Shown: positions 1-5,031, numbered from the stretch's first letter. The stretch is DNA of 5,031 nt from an uncultured Selenomonadaceae bacterium (GCA_905236145.1 CAJOOE010000008.1:1-5031), one strand, 5' to 3'. The notes: generated by a model from the letters alone, not told the origin. Translations and numbers: made by a program.

Positions 1-24
1 GACGGCGTTGGTTTAAAATTTTGA
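1..24 (+). CDS. C-terminal end of an upstream gene (partial), possibly an outer-membrane protein
   Basis: Frame 1 reads seven codons (DGVGLKF) and then TGA at 22-24, 16 nt before the adaptor start codon. The spacing would suit the preceding gene of one operon. A Gly-rich, alternating-hydrophobic end with a terminal Phe resembles the C-terminal beta-signal of outer-membrane barrel proteins. That would fit the adaptor downstream, but seven residues cannot identify a family. A second frame is open from base 3 to a stop at 42-44 (overlapping the adaptor ATG) and cannot be excluded; its residues are Arg-rich and less protein-like. Low confidence. Confidence 0.35.
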   Translation, partial: DGVGLKF

Positions 25-40
25 TTCGGAGATTTCTCAG

Positions 41-1171
41 ATGAAATTTAAAATTATTGCGGCAGCGATTTTGATAATCGGTGCACTCGTCGGTTATAAA
101 TTTTACGGCGACAAGGTTGAGGCGGAAACCGCGAAAACTTACGAAACCGCCAAAGTCGTCCGCATGGATTTGACGAAAACCGTTTCCGCCACCGGCACCG
201 TTCAACCGAAAGAAAGCGTTGAGATAAGCAGTAAAATTACGGCACGAATCAAAGAAGTTTTGGTTGACGAAAACGACGAAGTTCAAAGCGGACAGGTTAT
301 TGCAATTTTGGACGGGCAGGACTATGAGGCAAAGAGGGATCAGGCGAAATTTAAGCTGACCAACGCCTCACAAAAATTGACGAGAACCGAGCGACTTTAC
401 AATATCGGTGCGAAGTCTTTGGAAGAATTGCAGGACGCTCAATACGAATACGACACGGCGAAATCGGCGTTGGAAGAGGCGGAATCGGACGTAAACGAAA
501 CCGTTATAACTTCGCCGATGGACGGAATTGTCGTCGGCGAACCGAAAACTCCCGGCACAATGGCGACTCAAGGCTCCGACAATCCTACCGTCATAATGAG
601 AATTGCGGATTTGAGCGAAAAACTTGTAAAAGCGAAAGTTGACGAAACGGATATAGGCAGCGTCGCCGTCGGCGAAAATGCGACTTTTACGGTCGATGCC
701 TTCCCCGACGATAAATTCCGGGCGAGGGTCACAAAAATTTCTCAAACCGATACCGCAAATTCTTGGGACGTGAGTTCTTCCTCAAGTTCGTCGAGTTCTT
801 CAAGCAATGCGGTTATCTATTACTATGTAACCTTCTCCGCTCCCGACCCGGACAACAGACTTTTGCCGGCAATGACTGCCCGACTTGATATAGTTGTCGG
901 GCGTGTGAAAAATGCTCTCTGCGTTCCCATTTCCGCAATAAAGACCGACGGTCAAGGCTCCTATGTCGAACGAATAACAAAGGACGGCAAAGGCGTGCAG
1001 ACGGCGGAAAAAGTTTATGTAAAGGTCGGACTTTACGGCGAAGAGTTTGTTGAAATAACGGACGGAAATTTACAGGTTGACGACGATATTTCAATCACTT
1101 ACGAGGCACAGGAAAAAAAAAGTTCAACGAAACAGACAAGTCGCGGACCGGGGGGACCTCCTCCAATGTAA
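41..1171 (+). CDS. Efflux/export pump periplasmic adaptor (HlyD/MacA-like membrane fusion protein)
   Basis: This 376-residue protein is the periplasmic adaptor of a tripartite pump, linking an inner-membrane transporter to a TolC-like outer-membrane channel. Residues 5-19 form one hydrophobic segment after a Lys-containing start. There is no lipobox Cys, so it is probably an uncleaved anchor. The two halves of the lipoyl/barrel-sandwich domain lie at about 48-98 (GTVQP, then VDENDEVQSGQ) and 154-190 (SPMDGIVVG). Between them is a short alpha-hairpin (about 99-153). At its tip, R115, L119 and S126 match the RxxxLxxxxxxS motif with which MacA/AcrA-type adaptors dock onto TolC. The beta-barrel (about 195-290, ending LLPAMTARLDIVVG) carries 11 consecutive serines at 245-255, and a membrane-proximal domain follows. 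The tail is Gly/Pro-rich (RGPGGPPPM). The ATG start has GGAG at 28-31. No transporter gene follows; a terminator does, so the partner must be upstream or elsewhere. The substrate cannot be told. MacA-like is the best label, but no gene symbol is justified. Confidence 0.9.
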   Translation: MKFKIIAAAILIIGALVGYKFYGDKVEAETAKTYETAKVVRMDLTKTVSATGTVQPKESVEISSKITARIKEVLVDENDEVQSGQVIAILDGQDYEAKRDQAKFKLTNASQKLTRTERLYNIGAKSLEELQDAQYEYDTAKSALEEAESDVNETVITSPMDGIVVGEPKTPGTMATQGSDNPTVIMRIADLSEKLVKAKVDETDIGSVAVGENATFTVDAFPDDKFRARVTKISQTDTANSWDVSSSSSSSSSSSNAVIYYYVTFSAPDPDNRLLPAMTARLDIVVGRVKNALCVPISAIKTDGQGSYVERITKDGKGVQTAEKVYVKVGLYGEEFVEITDGNLQVDDDISITYEAQEKKSSTKQTSRGPGGPPPM

Positions 1172-1192
1172 AGAGATTATCCCGGTTTAAAT

Positions 1193-1239
1193 AAAAAAAG
1201 ACGGCATCGGATATTTGAAAATCCGGTGCCGATTTTTTT
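1193..1239. terminator. Bidirectional Rho-independent terminator between convergent genes
   Basis: Arms 1202-1212 (CGGCATCGGAT) and 1221-1231 (ATCCGGTGCCG) form an 11-bp stem with one G-T pair and an 8-nt loop. On the plus strand it is followed by seven T (1233-1239). On the minus strand the stem is followed by a T run, read from seven A at 1193-1199. It can therefore end both the adaptor transcript (stop at 1171) and the mtaB transcript (stop at 1243). Confidence 0.9.
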
Positions 1240-1242
1240 CAG

Positions 1243-2535
1243 TCAGACAAAATTTCCGGTCAATCCGTCTTTGACCTGCCCGGAAATTTTTACTTTCGCA
1301 AACTCTCCGGCTTGAATTTCCCCGCTCACCGGAGCAAATACGCGAATATAATTTTTCGTCAAGCCGTCAAAAATTCCGTCGGTATTTGTTTCCGGAATTA
1401 TTTCGACCGTTCGATTTACAAATTGAGCGGCAAAGTTTTTCGTTTTATTCTCCGCAATTTCCAAAATTTGAGCGGTACGCCGTTTTTTTGTTTTCGCATC
1501 AATTTGATTTTTCATTTTCGCCGCCGAAGTACCTTCCCGCAGAGAATAGGGGAAAACGTGAATTTTTGAGAGCGGCAGTGTTTCCAAAAATTTCCGGGTT
1601 TCGTCAAAAAGTTCTTCGGTTTCTCCGGGAAATCCGACGATTAAATCCGTACCGATTGAAATTTCCGGAATTTCTTCGGCAAGCCGGTTTACAAGTTCCG
1701 CAAAAATTTTTGTCGTGTAAGGGCGACGCATTGCCTTTAAAATTTCGTCGCTGCCGGACTGCAAAGGCAAATGGACGTGATTGCAAATTCGCGGATCCGT
1801 TTTAATTAAATTTATGAGTTCCTCCGTCATTTCCGCAGATTCGACGGAGCCGAGCCGGAGCCTTGCCGGGTTTGCCGTGTCCAAAACGATTTTCACTGCG
1901 TCCGCCAAAGTCGTCCCGTCTTTAAAATCCCGTCCGTATGCTCCGATATGTATTCCGGTCAAAACAATTTCTTTGTAACCGGCGTTTTTCAATTCCTCAC
2001 ACTCCCGGCGAATACTTTCCGGACTTCTCGACCGGACTCTGCCGCGAACGTATGGAATTATGCAATAAGAACAGAAATTGTTGCAACCGTCCTCGATTTT
2101 CAAAAATGCCCGTGTTCTGTGCGGGCTGTGCGGCAATTCTTCAAAATCTGAAATATCGTCCGTTGCTCCGACTTTCAAAATTTTTTCGCCGCGATTTTTT
2201 AAAGCGTTTTGTGCAAATTCGACAATTTTAACTCTGTCCTTCGTGCCGATTACAATGTCAACGCCTTCAATTTTTGCGACTTCCTCCGGCTCGTTTTGAG
2301 CGTAACAGCCGACGACGATTAAAATTGCATTTTCATTCAATCGTCCGGAACGCCGGATAATTTGCCGGGATTTTTGAGAGCTTAAAGAAGTCACCGTGCA
2401 AGTGTTGACGACGACAACATCGGCGGATTCGATTTCCGAAGAAATTTCCCAACCCGCCGACTCGAAAAGTTTGCCCATCGCCTCGGTTTCATATTGATTT
2501 ACTTTGCAACCCAGTGTATGGAAGGCAACTTTCAA
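1243..2535 (-). CDS. mtaB: tRNA t6A37 methylthiotransferase MtaB
   Basis: This radical-SAM enzyme adds a methylthio group to N6-threonylcarbamoyladenosine at position 37 of ANN-decoding tRNAs, giving ms2t6A. The 430 residues are close to the usual family length. The N-terminal methylthiotransferase domain has Cys10 (LGCKVNQYE), Cys46 (NTCTVT) and Cys77 (VGCYAQ), the ligands of the auxiliary 4Fe-4S cluster. The radical-SAM motif CxxxCxxC is Cys151/155/158 (CNNFCSYC, then IIPYVRGR). A TRAM-like RNA-binding domain fills about 367-430. The LGCKVNQYE form and TGIHIGAYG point to the MtaB (YqeV) branch rather than MiaB or RimO. The start is TTG at 2535-2533: no ATG or GTG gives this N-terminus, and AGGTGA lies just upstream. 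It begins 4 nt after the rsmE stop, so the two are almost surely cotranscribed and perhaps translationally coupled. All six cluster cysteines are present. Confidence 0.96.
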   Translation of the reverse strand: MKVAFHTLGCKVNQYETEAMGKLFESAGWEISSEIESADVVVVNTCTVTSLSSQKSRQIIRRSGRLNENAILIVVGCYAQNEPEEVAKIEGVDIVIGTKDRVKIVEFAQNALKNRGEKILKVGATDDISDFEELPHSPHRTRAFLKIEDGCNNFCSYCIIPYVRGRVRSRSPESIRRECEELKNAGYKEIVLTGIHIGAYGRDFKDGTTLADAVKIVLDTANPARLRLGSVESAEMTEELINLIKTDPRICNHVHLPLQSGSDEILKAMRRPYTTKIFAELVNRLAEEIPEISIGTDLIVGFPGETEELFDETRKFLETLPLSKIHVFPYSLREGTSAAKMKNQIDAKTKKRRTAQILEIAENKTKNFAAQFVNRTVEIIPETNTDGIFDGLTKNYIRVFAPVSGEIQAGEFAKVKISGQVKDGLTGNFV

Positions 2536-2539
2536 AAAA

Positions 2540-2545
2540 TCACCT
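2540..2545 (-). promoter_or_regulatory. Ribosome binding site of mtaB, overlapping the rsmE stop
   Basis: AGGTGA on the minus strand contains the TGA stop of rsmE and lies 4 nt before the TTG start of mtaB (7 nt counted from the AGG core). It decides the TTG start. Because the site sits inside the rsmE stop, ribosomes finishing rsmE could re-initiate at mtaB. Confidence 0.6.
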
Positions 2546-3409
2546 GCTTAATTCGTATTGAACCGTTGACAATGCGGAAATTGCCGCCGTGTCCGTCTTT
2601 AAAATTCTTTCGCCCAAACTCACGCTTATCCCGCCGCAGTCCAAAATATTTTGGACTTCCTTATCGGAAAAACTTCCCTCCGGCCCGATTAAAATTATAA
2701 TGTTTTTGTCGCAATCGTGTTTTTTGAACTCTTTTAAAATTTCGTGCATTGAAGTTTTGTTGTTTTCGTGTTCGTTGCAGAAAAGAAGGAGGGTGTCCGC
2801 ACCGTCAAATTTTCTGTTTCTCAACCTGCCGGTAAATCTGATAATGTTCGGGGCGATATTTTTCAGCCAATCTTTCAAATCCGTAATCTCTTCGATTTCC
2901 GGCAAAGTGTCGCGGGCACACTGTTCCGCCGCACTCTTTGCTACCCTTGCCCAACGATCCAATTTCGATGCTTCGCGTTTTACTCCCGGTCTGGCAATCG
3001 TTCTGTCGGAAATGAGCGGGACGATTTTATCCACGCCGAGTTCCGTCGCTTTCTCCACAATGTCGTCAAATTTGTTTTGTTTCGGCAGACAATCCGCCAA
3101 AGTTATGTGACGTTTAAAAATTTTCTCTTCGGATTTTTGATGCGTTTCAAATTCTTCCGTGTTCCCGACAGTCTTTATAATTCGTATCGTTTCGCCCGAA
3201 GAAACGTGCGTGATTTCTCCGACACATTTTGCGGTAATGGTTTCTTTGTCGAAATCCGTCAACTCTATTATCGCACTGTATCCGGATTTGTCCACCGCCG
3301 CAATTCTGTCGCCTTTCTTCGCACGGAGAGAGTACGCCAAATGATGAGCGTCCTTGCCGCTGATTTTAATTTCACCGGCTTTTAAACTTTCCAAAAAAAT
3401 CCTTTTCAA
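2540..3409 (-). CDS. rsmE: 16S rRNA (uracil-1498-N3)-methyltransferase RsmE
   Basis: RsmE uses S-adenosylmethionine to methylate N3 of U1498 in helix 44 of 16S rRNA in the cytoplasm. The N-terminal PUA-like RNA-binding domain includes KDAHHLAYSLRAKKGDRI (19-36). The SPOUT trefoil-knot methyltransferase domain follows: LPKQNKFDDIVEKATELGV (108-126), then the SAM-binding knot motifs IGPEGSFS (241-248) and SLGERILKTDTAAISAL (264-280). These match the family's GPEGGF and LGxRILRTETA with small substitutions (Ser for Gly; Lys-Thr-Asp for Arg-Thr-Glu). At 289 residues it is longer than the usual 240-256; the extra length seems to fall around 70-100, between the two domains. The start is TTG at 3409-3407, with GGGGAGG 9 nt upstream and the typical family N-terminus immediately after. 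It is followed by mtaB after 4 nt. A promoter sits between it and tatC. Confidence 0.95.
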   Translation of the reverse strand: MKRIFLESLKAGEIKISGKDAHHLAYSLRAKKGDRIAAVDKSGYSAIIELTDFDKETITAKCVGEITHVSSGETIRIIKTVGNTEEFETHQKSEEKIFKRHITLADCLPKQNKFDDIVEKATELGVDKIVPLISDRTIARPGVKREASKLDRWARVAKSAAEQCARDTLPEIEEITDLKDWLKNIAPNIIRFTGRLRNRKFDGADTLLLFCNEHENNKTSMHEILKEFKKHDCDKNIIILIGPEGSFSDKEVQNILDCGGISVSLGERILKTDTAAISALSTVQYELSR

Positions 3410-3418
3410 TTTCCCAAG

Positions 3419-3425
3419 CCTCCCC
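3419..3425 (-). promoter_or_regulatory. Ribosome binding site of rsmE
   Basis: GGGGAGG on the minus strand, with a 9-nt spacer to the TTG at 3409. This strong site supports TTG as the real start. Confidence 0.7.
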
Positions 3426-3456
3426 GAAAAAAAAACTTACGAACAAACTTTTATTC

Positions 3457-3485
3457 ATTTTACACTTTTGCCGAAGAATTATCAA
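3457..3485 (-). promoter_or_regulatory. Sigma70-type promoter for rsmE-mtaB
   Basis: On the minus strand, TTGATA (3485-3480) is followed by a 17-nt spacer and TAAAAT (3462-3457). Each hexamer matches consensus at five of six positions with ideal spacing. It begins just after the tatC stop codon (3490-3488). Transcription would start near 3450, leaving a leader of about 40 nt before rsmE. I see no stem-loop terminator between tatC and rsmE, so read-through from tatAC is also possible. Confidence 0.6.
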
Positions 3486-3487
3486 AT

Positions 3488-4273
3488 TTATTTTCTCAAA
3501 ACGTATTTGACGACGATATAACCGAATTCATACAGAAACATAATCGGTATTGCGACGGCAACTTGAGTTATAACGTCCGGCGTGGTGACCAATGCTCCCA
3601 AGACAAACGACAGGAAAAAAACTATTCGCCGGTATTTTCCCAAAAATTCACTTGTCAAAATTCCGATTTTTCCCAAGACGATTATGACGAGCGGCAACTC
3701 AAAGACAAAGCCGAACGGCAGGACGAACATTATCACGAAGTCGAAATAATTTTTGAAGGAAAACATTGTCTGCAAATCTTCCGTGCTGAATCCCATGAAA
3801 AATTTCAACGCCGTCGGGAGAATCAGGAAAAACGAAAACGCCAATCCGGTAAAAAACAAAAGCACCGACAGCGGGACAAGCACTCCCAAAATTGCCCGTT
3901 CGGCCCTTGTGAGTGCGGGCAGAAAAAATTGCCAGACGTGAAAAAATATTACCGGCAAGGCAATCAAAAATCCGGCGGTAATATCAATTTTCAAATAAGT
4001 GAAGAACGCCTCGCCCGGCTGCATATAATAGAGCTTTCCCACCGGCCCGGTCAAAAATTTTGTGATGTTGTCCAAAAAAATCCACGCCGCCAAACTTCCG
4101 ATAACGACCGCGATCAAACTTTTTATCAATCTTGAACGCAATTCAGCCAAGTGAGCGGTGAGCGACATTGTTCCGTCATCGTCCGGAGGAACTTCGTCCG
4201 GATTTTCAACCGTTTCAACTTTTTCCGGATTTTCCGGTGATTCGGAATTTAATTTCTTTTCGGGCACGGTCAT
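3488..4273 (-). CDS. tatC: Twin-arginine translocase subunit TatC
   Basis: TatC is the polytopic inner-membrane receptor that binds the twin-arginine signal peptides of folded export substrates and recruits TatA. Six hydrophobic segments can be seen: about 50-67, 98-118, 128-152, 179-200, 216-231 and 235-256. Family residues are present: HLAELRSRL (41-49) with E44, equivalent to E. coli E15; F116 and E125 in the first cytoplasmic loop, equivalent to F94 and E103; FELP (191-194); and TTPD (230-233). The annotated ATG at 4273 overlaps the tatA stop as ATGA, suggesting translational coupling. It adds a 35-residue extension rich in Glu, Asp and Pro before M36 (ATG at 4168), which is where typical TatC proteins begin. 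The M36 start lacks a convincing Shine-Dalgarno site, so I prefer the longer form. The core from M36 is 226 residues. The C-tail is short (KYVLRK) and lacks the acidic tail of E. coli TatC. Confidence 0.95.
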   Translation of the reverse strand: MTVPEKKLNSESPENPEKVETVENPDEVPPDDDGTMSLTAHLAELRSRLIKSLIAVVIGSLAAWIFLDNITKFLTGPVGKLYYMQPGEAFFTYLKIDITAGFLIALPVIFFHVWQFFLPALTRAERAILGVLVPLSVLLFFTGLAFSFFLILPTALKFFMGFSTEDLQTMFSFKNYFDFVIMFVLPFGFVFELPLVIIVLGKIGILTSEFLGKYRRIVFFLSFVLGALVTTPDVITQVAVAIPIMFLYEFGYIVVKYVLRK

Positions 4274-4461
4274 TTCTTCTCAATCTCAATCTTGCTTTTG
4301 TCCGTCACGTCCACAGTCTTTTCGTCGGAAGAATTGGCCTCCTTAAACTCTTTAATGCTCTGCCCCAAAGCCTTGCCGACTCCCGGAAGTTTTCCCGGTC
4401 CGAAAACGACAAGCCCTATAATCAAAATTAAAATCAATTCGGGTACGCCTATTCCAAACAT
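4270..4461 (-). CDS. tatA: Twin-arginine translocase pore subunit TatA (TatA/E family)
   Basis: TatA is a single-span inner-membrane protein that oligomerises at TatC to let folded proteins cross. The 63-residue product starts MFGIGVPELILIL: a short N-terminus with Glu8, a membrane helix at about 7-20, the conserved FGP hinge (20-22), and an amphipathic helix (about 24-42, KLPGVGKALGQSIKEFKEA) with the family's Phe39. A short charged tail follows. This is shorter than E. coli TatA (89) and close to B. subtilis TatAy (57). An in-frame ATG at 4554 would add 31 residues, but those are not TatA-like. The ATG at 4461 has AAAGGAGG 7 nt upstream and gives the family N-terminus, so I choose it. No tatB is nearby, so this protein may cover both TatA and TatB roles, as in Firmicutes. 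It overlaps tatC by 4 nt. Confidence 0.95.
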   Translation of the reverse strand: MFGIGVPELILILIIGLVVFGPGKLPGVGKALGQSIKEFKEANSSDEKTVDVTDKSKIEIEKK

Positions 4462-4468
4462 AAATATT

Positions 4469-4476
4469 CCTCCTTT
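4469..4476 (-). promoter_or_regulatory. Ribosome binding site of tatA
   Basis: AAAGGAGG on the minus strand lies 7 nt before the ATG at 4461. It decides this start over the in-frame ATG at 4554, which has no comparable site. Confidence 0.8.
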
Positions 4477-4565
4477 AAATTTTACCTTACCTGCTATTCC
4501 GGCAATTTCGCAATTTTCCTGCAAAAAAATTTTCTTCGGAAATCTTGAATACATTCCGAGTTTAA

Positions 4566-4594
4566 TTGACTATATGAAAAAAATCCGGTAAACT
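4566..4594 (+). promoter_or_regulatory. Sigma70-type promoter for lysC
   Basis: TTGACT (4566-4571), a 17-nt spacer and TAAACT (4589-4594). The -35 matches consensus at five of six positions and the -10 at four of six. Initiation near 4601 would leave a leader of about 40 nt before the TTG of lysC, too short for a lysine riboswitch. Confidence 0.5.
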
Positions 4595-4599
4595 TCCAA
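4569..4599 (-). promoter_or_regulatory. Possible tatA promoter overlapping the lysC promoter
   Basis: On the minus strand, TTGGAA (4599-4594) and TATAGT (4574-4569) are good hexamers, but the 19-nt spacer is long. The elements overlap the proposed lysC -10 and -35 on the other strand. A tatA leader of about 100 nt would result. Weak candidate only. Confidence 0.2.
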
Positions 4600-4622
4600 A
4601 AATGCGTAAATAGAATTGTGAC

Positions 4623-4629
4623 AAGGAGG
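4623..4629 (+). promoter_or_regulatory. Ribosome binding site of lysC
   Basis: AAGGAGG followed by an 11-nt spacer to the TTG at 4641. The frame has a stop (TAG) at 4611-4613 and no ATG or GTG between that stop and the conserved KFGG motif, so TTG is the only reasonable start. Confidence 0.7.
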
Positions 4630-4640
4630 CAGCAAAAAAA

Positions 4641-5031
4641 TTGGCTCTCGTTGTAAAAAAATTTGGCGGCAGTTCGGTTGCCACGACCGAAAAAATTTTG
4701 TCGGTTGCAAAGAGGATTCTCGGCGAAAAGAAACCGGAAGATAAAATCGTCGTCGTGGTTTCTGCTATGGGAGATTCTACGGACAATCTGATAAAGTTGG
4801 CGGAAGGCATAGACGAAGAACCTTATAAAGCCGGATATGCACGGGAATTGGATATGCTTTTGACGACCGGCGAACAGGTTTCCATAGCCCTTTTGGCAAT
4901 GGCTTTTCAAAAACTCGGTCAACCGGCAATTTCCCTGACCGGCGGCATGGCAGGCATGAGGACAAATTCCGTCCATACAAAAGGCAGAATCGTCGGAATA
5001 AATCCGGCTCGCGTACACGAAGAACTCGACA
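4641..5031 (+). CDS. lysC: Aspartate kinase, N-terminal part (cut by window end)
   Basis: Aspartate kinase phosphorylates L-aspartate with ATP, the first committed step to lysine, diaminopimelate, threonine and methionine. The visible 130 codons start at TTG 4641 (read as Met) and give MALVVKKFGGSSVATTEKIL. Family signatures are KFGGSSV (7-13), which helps bind nucleotide and aspartate; VVVVSAMG (37-44); LLTTGEQVSIALLA (73-86); and SLTGGMAGMRTNSVHTKGRI (98-117), near the substrate site. These belong to the amino acid kinase fold. The ACT regulatory domains expected at the C-terminus lie beyond the window, so the feedback type cannot be read. The form resembles monofunctional aspartokinases of Firmicutes; no homoserine dehydrogenase fusion can be assessed. 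It is transcribed divergently from tatA across 179 bp. The gene continues past 5031. Confidence 0.93.
   Translation, partial: MALVVKKFGGSSVATTEKILSVAKRILGEKKPEDKIVVVVSAMGDSTDNLIKLAEGIDEEPYKAGYARELDMLLTTGEQVSIALLAMAFQKLGQPAISLTGGMAGMRTNSVHTKGRIVGINPARVHEELD

Noticed and set aside
1172..1242. Small gene or RNA between adaptor and mtaB
   Set aside because: The 71 bp are explained by the bidirectional terminator.
2589..3385. Two long plus-strand open frames (2589-3110 and 2768-3385)
   Set aside because: Both are antisense to rsmE, overlap each other and show no recognisable motif.
3426..3460. Rho-independent terminator between tatC and rsmE
   Set aside because: There is a nine-base T run on the minus strand, but no stem precedes it.
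3563..4135. Plus-strand open frame of 190 codons
   Set aside because: It lies wholly antisense to tatC, is Gln/Lys/Arg-rich with no domain, and tatC is unmistakable.
4462..4554. Longer TatA start at 4554
   Set aside because: The extra 31 residues are not TatA-like and have no ribosome site, while the ATG at 4461 has a strong one.
4634..4662. Programmed frameshift at the A7 runs near the lysC start
   Set aside because: One run is upstream of the start codon, the other encodes conserved Lys-Lys before KFGG; the frame stays intact with family residues on both sides.
4494..5018. Minus-strand open frame of 174 codons
   Set aside because: It is antisense to the conserved lysC N-terminus and runs into the tatA upstream region; no family features.
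1..5031. Insertion sequence, CRISPR array, tRNA or rRNA
   Set aside because: No terminal inverted repeats with transposase, no regularly spaced repeats, no cloverleaf or rRNA sequence was seen; every gene is a conserved chromosomal family.

Overview
The window looks like ordinary chromosomal DNA from an anaerobic diderm Firmicute, most likely a member of the Negativicutes (Selenomonas/Sporomusa-type). This is an inference. The envelope genes include a periplasmic adaptor with a TolC-docking motif, which implies an outer membrane. TatA, the N-terminus of the aspartate kinase, and the RsmE/MtaB pairing are all of the style I associate with Firmicutes. Shine-Dalgarno sites are strong, and three genes start with TTG. 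I see no insertion sequence, phage gene, tRNA/rRNA, CRISPR array or other sign of recent transfer.

Layout, left to right. Bases 1-24 are probably the last codons of an upstream gene. A plus-strand gene (41-1171) encodes a membrane-anchored periplasmic adaptor (HlyD/MacA-like) of a tripartite efflux or export pump. It ends at a bidirectional hairpin terminator (about 1193-1239), which it shares with a convergent minus-strand cluster. That cluster, in transcription order from right to left, is tatA (4461-4270), tatC (4273-3488), rsmE (3409-2540) and mtaB (2535-1243). tatA and tatC overlap by ATGA. rsmE and mtaB are 4 nt apart and seem to have their own sigma70-type promoter at the tatC stop codon. 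A 179-bp intergenic region then separates tatA from the divergent lysC (aspartate kinase), which starts with TTG at 4641 and runs off the right edge.

Functionally the window combines envelope transport with housekeeping. TatA and TatC form a minimal two-component translocase for folded proteins with twin-arginine signals. RsmE methylates U1498 of 16S rRNA, and MtaB makes ms2t6A37 in tRNA, so the rsmE-mtaB pair is a decoding/ribosome modification unit. LysC commits aspartate to lysine/threonine/methionine and diaminopimelate synthesis.

I did not find a new biological system. The most notable details are an 11-serine tract in the adaptor that uses all six serine codons, an acidic N-terminal extension on TatC, an apparent insertion in RsmE, three TTG starts, and possible overlapping divergent promoters between tatA and lysC.
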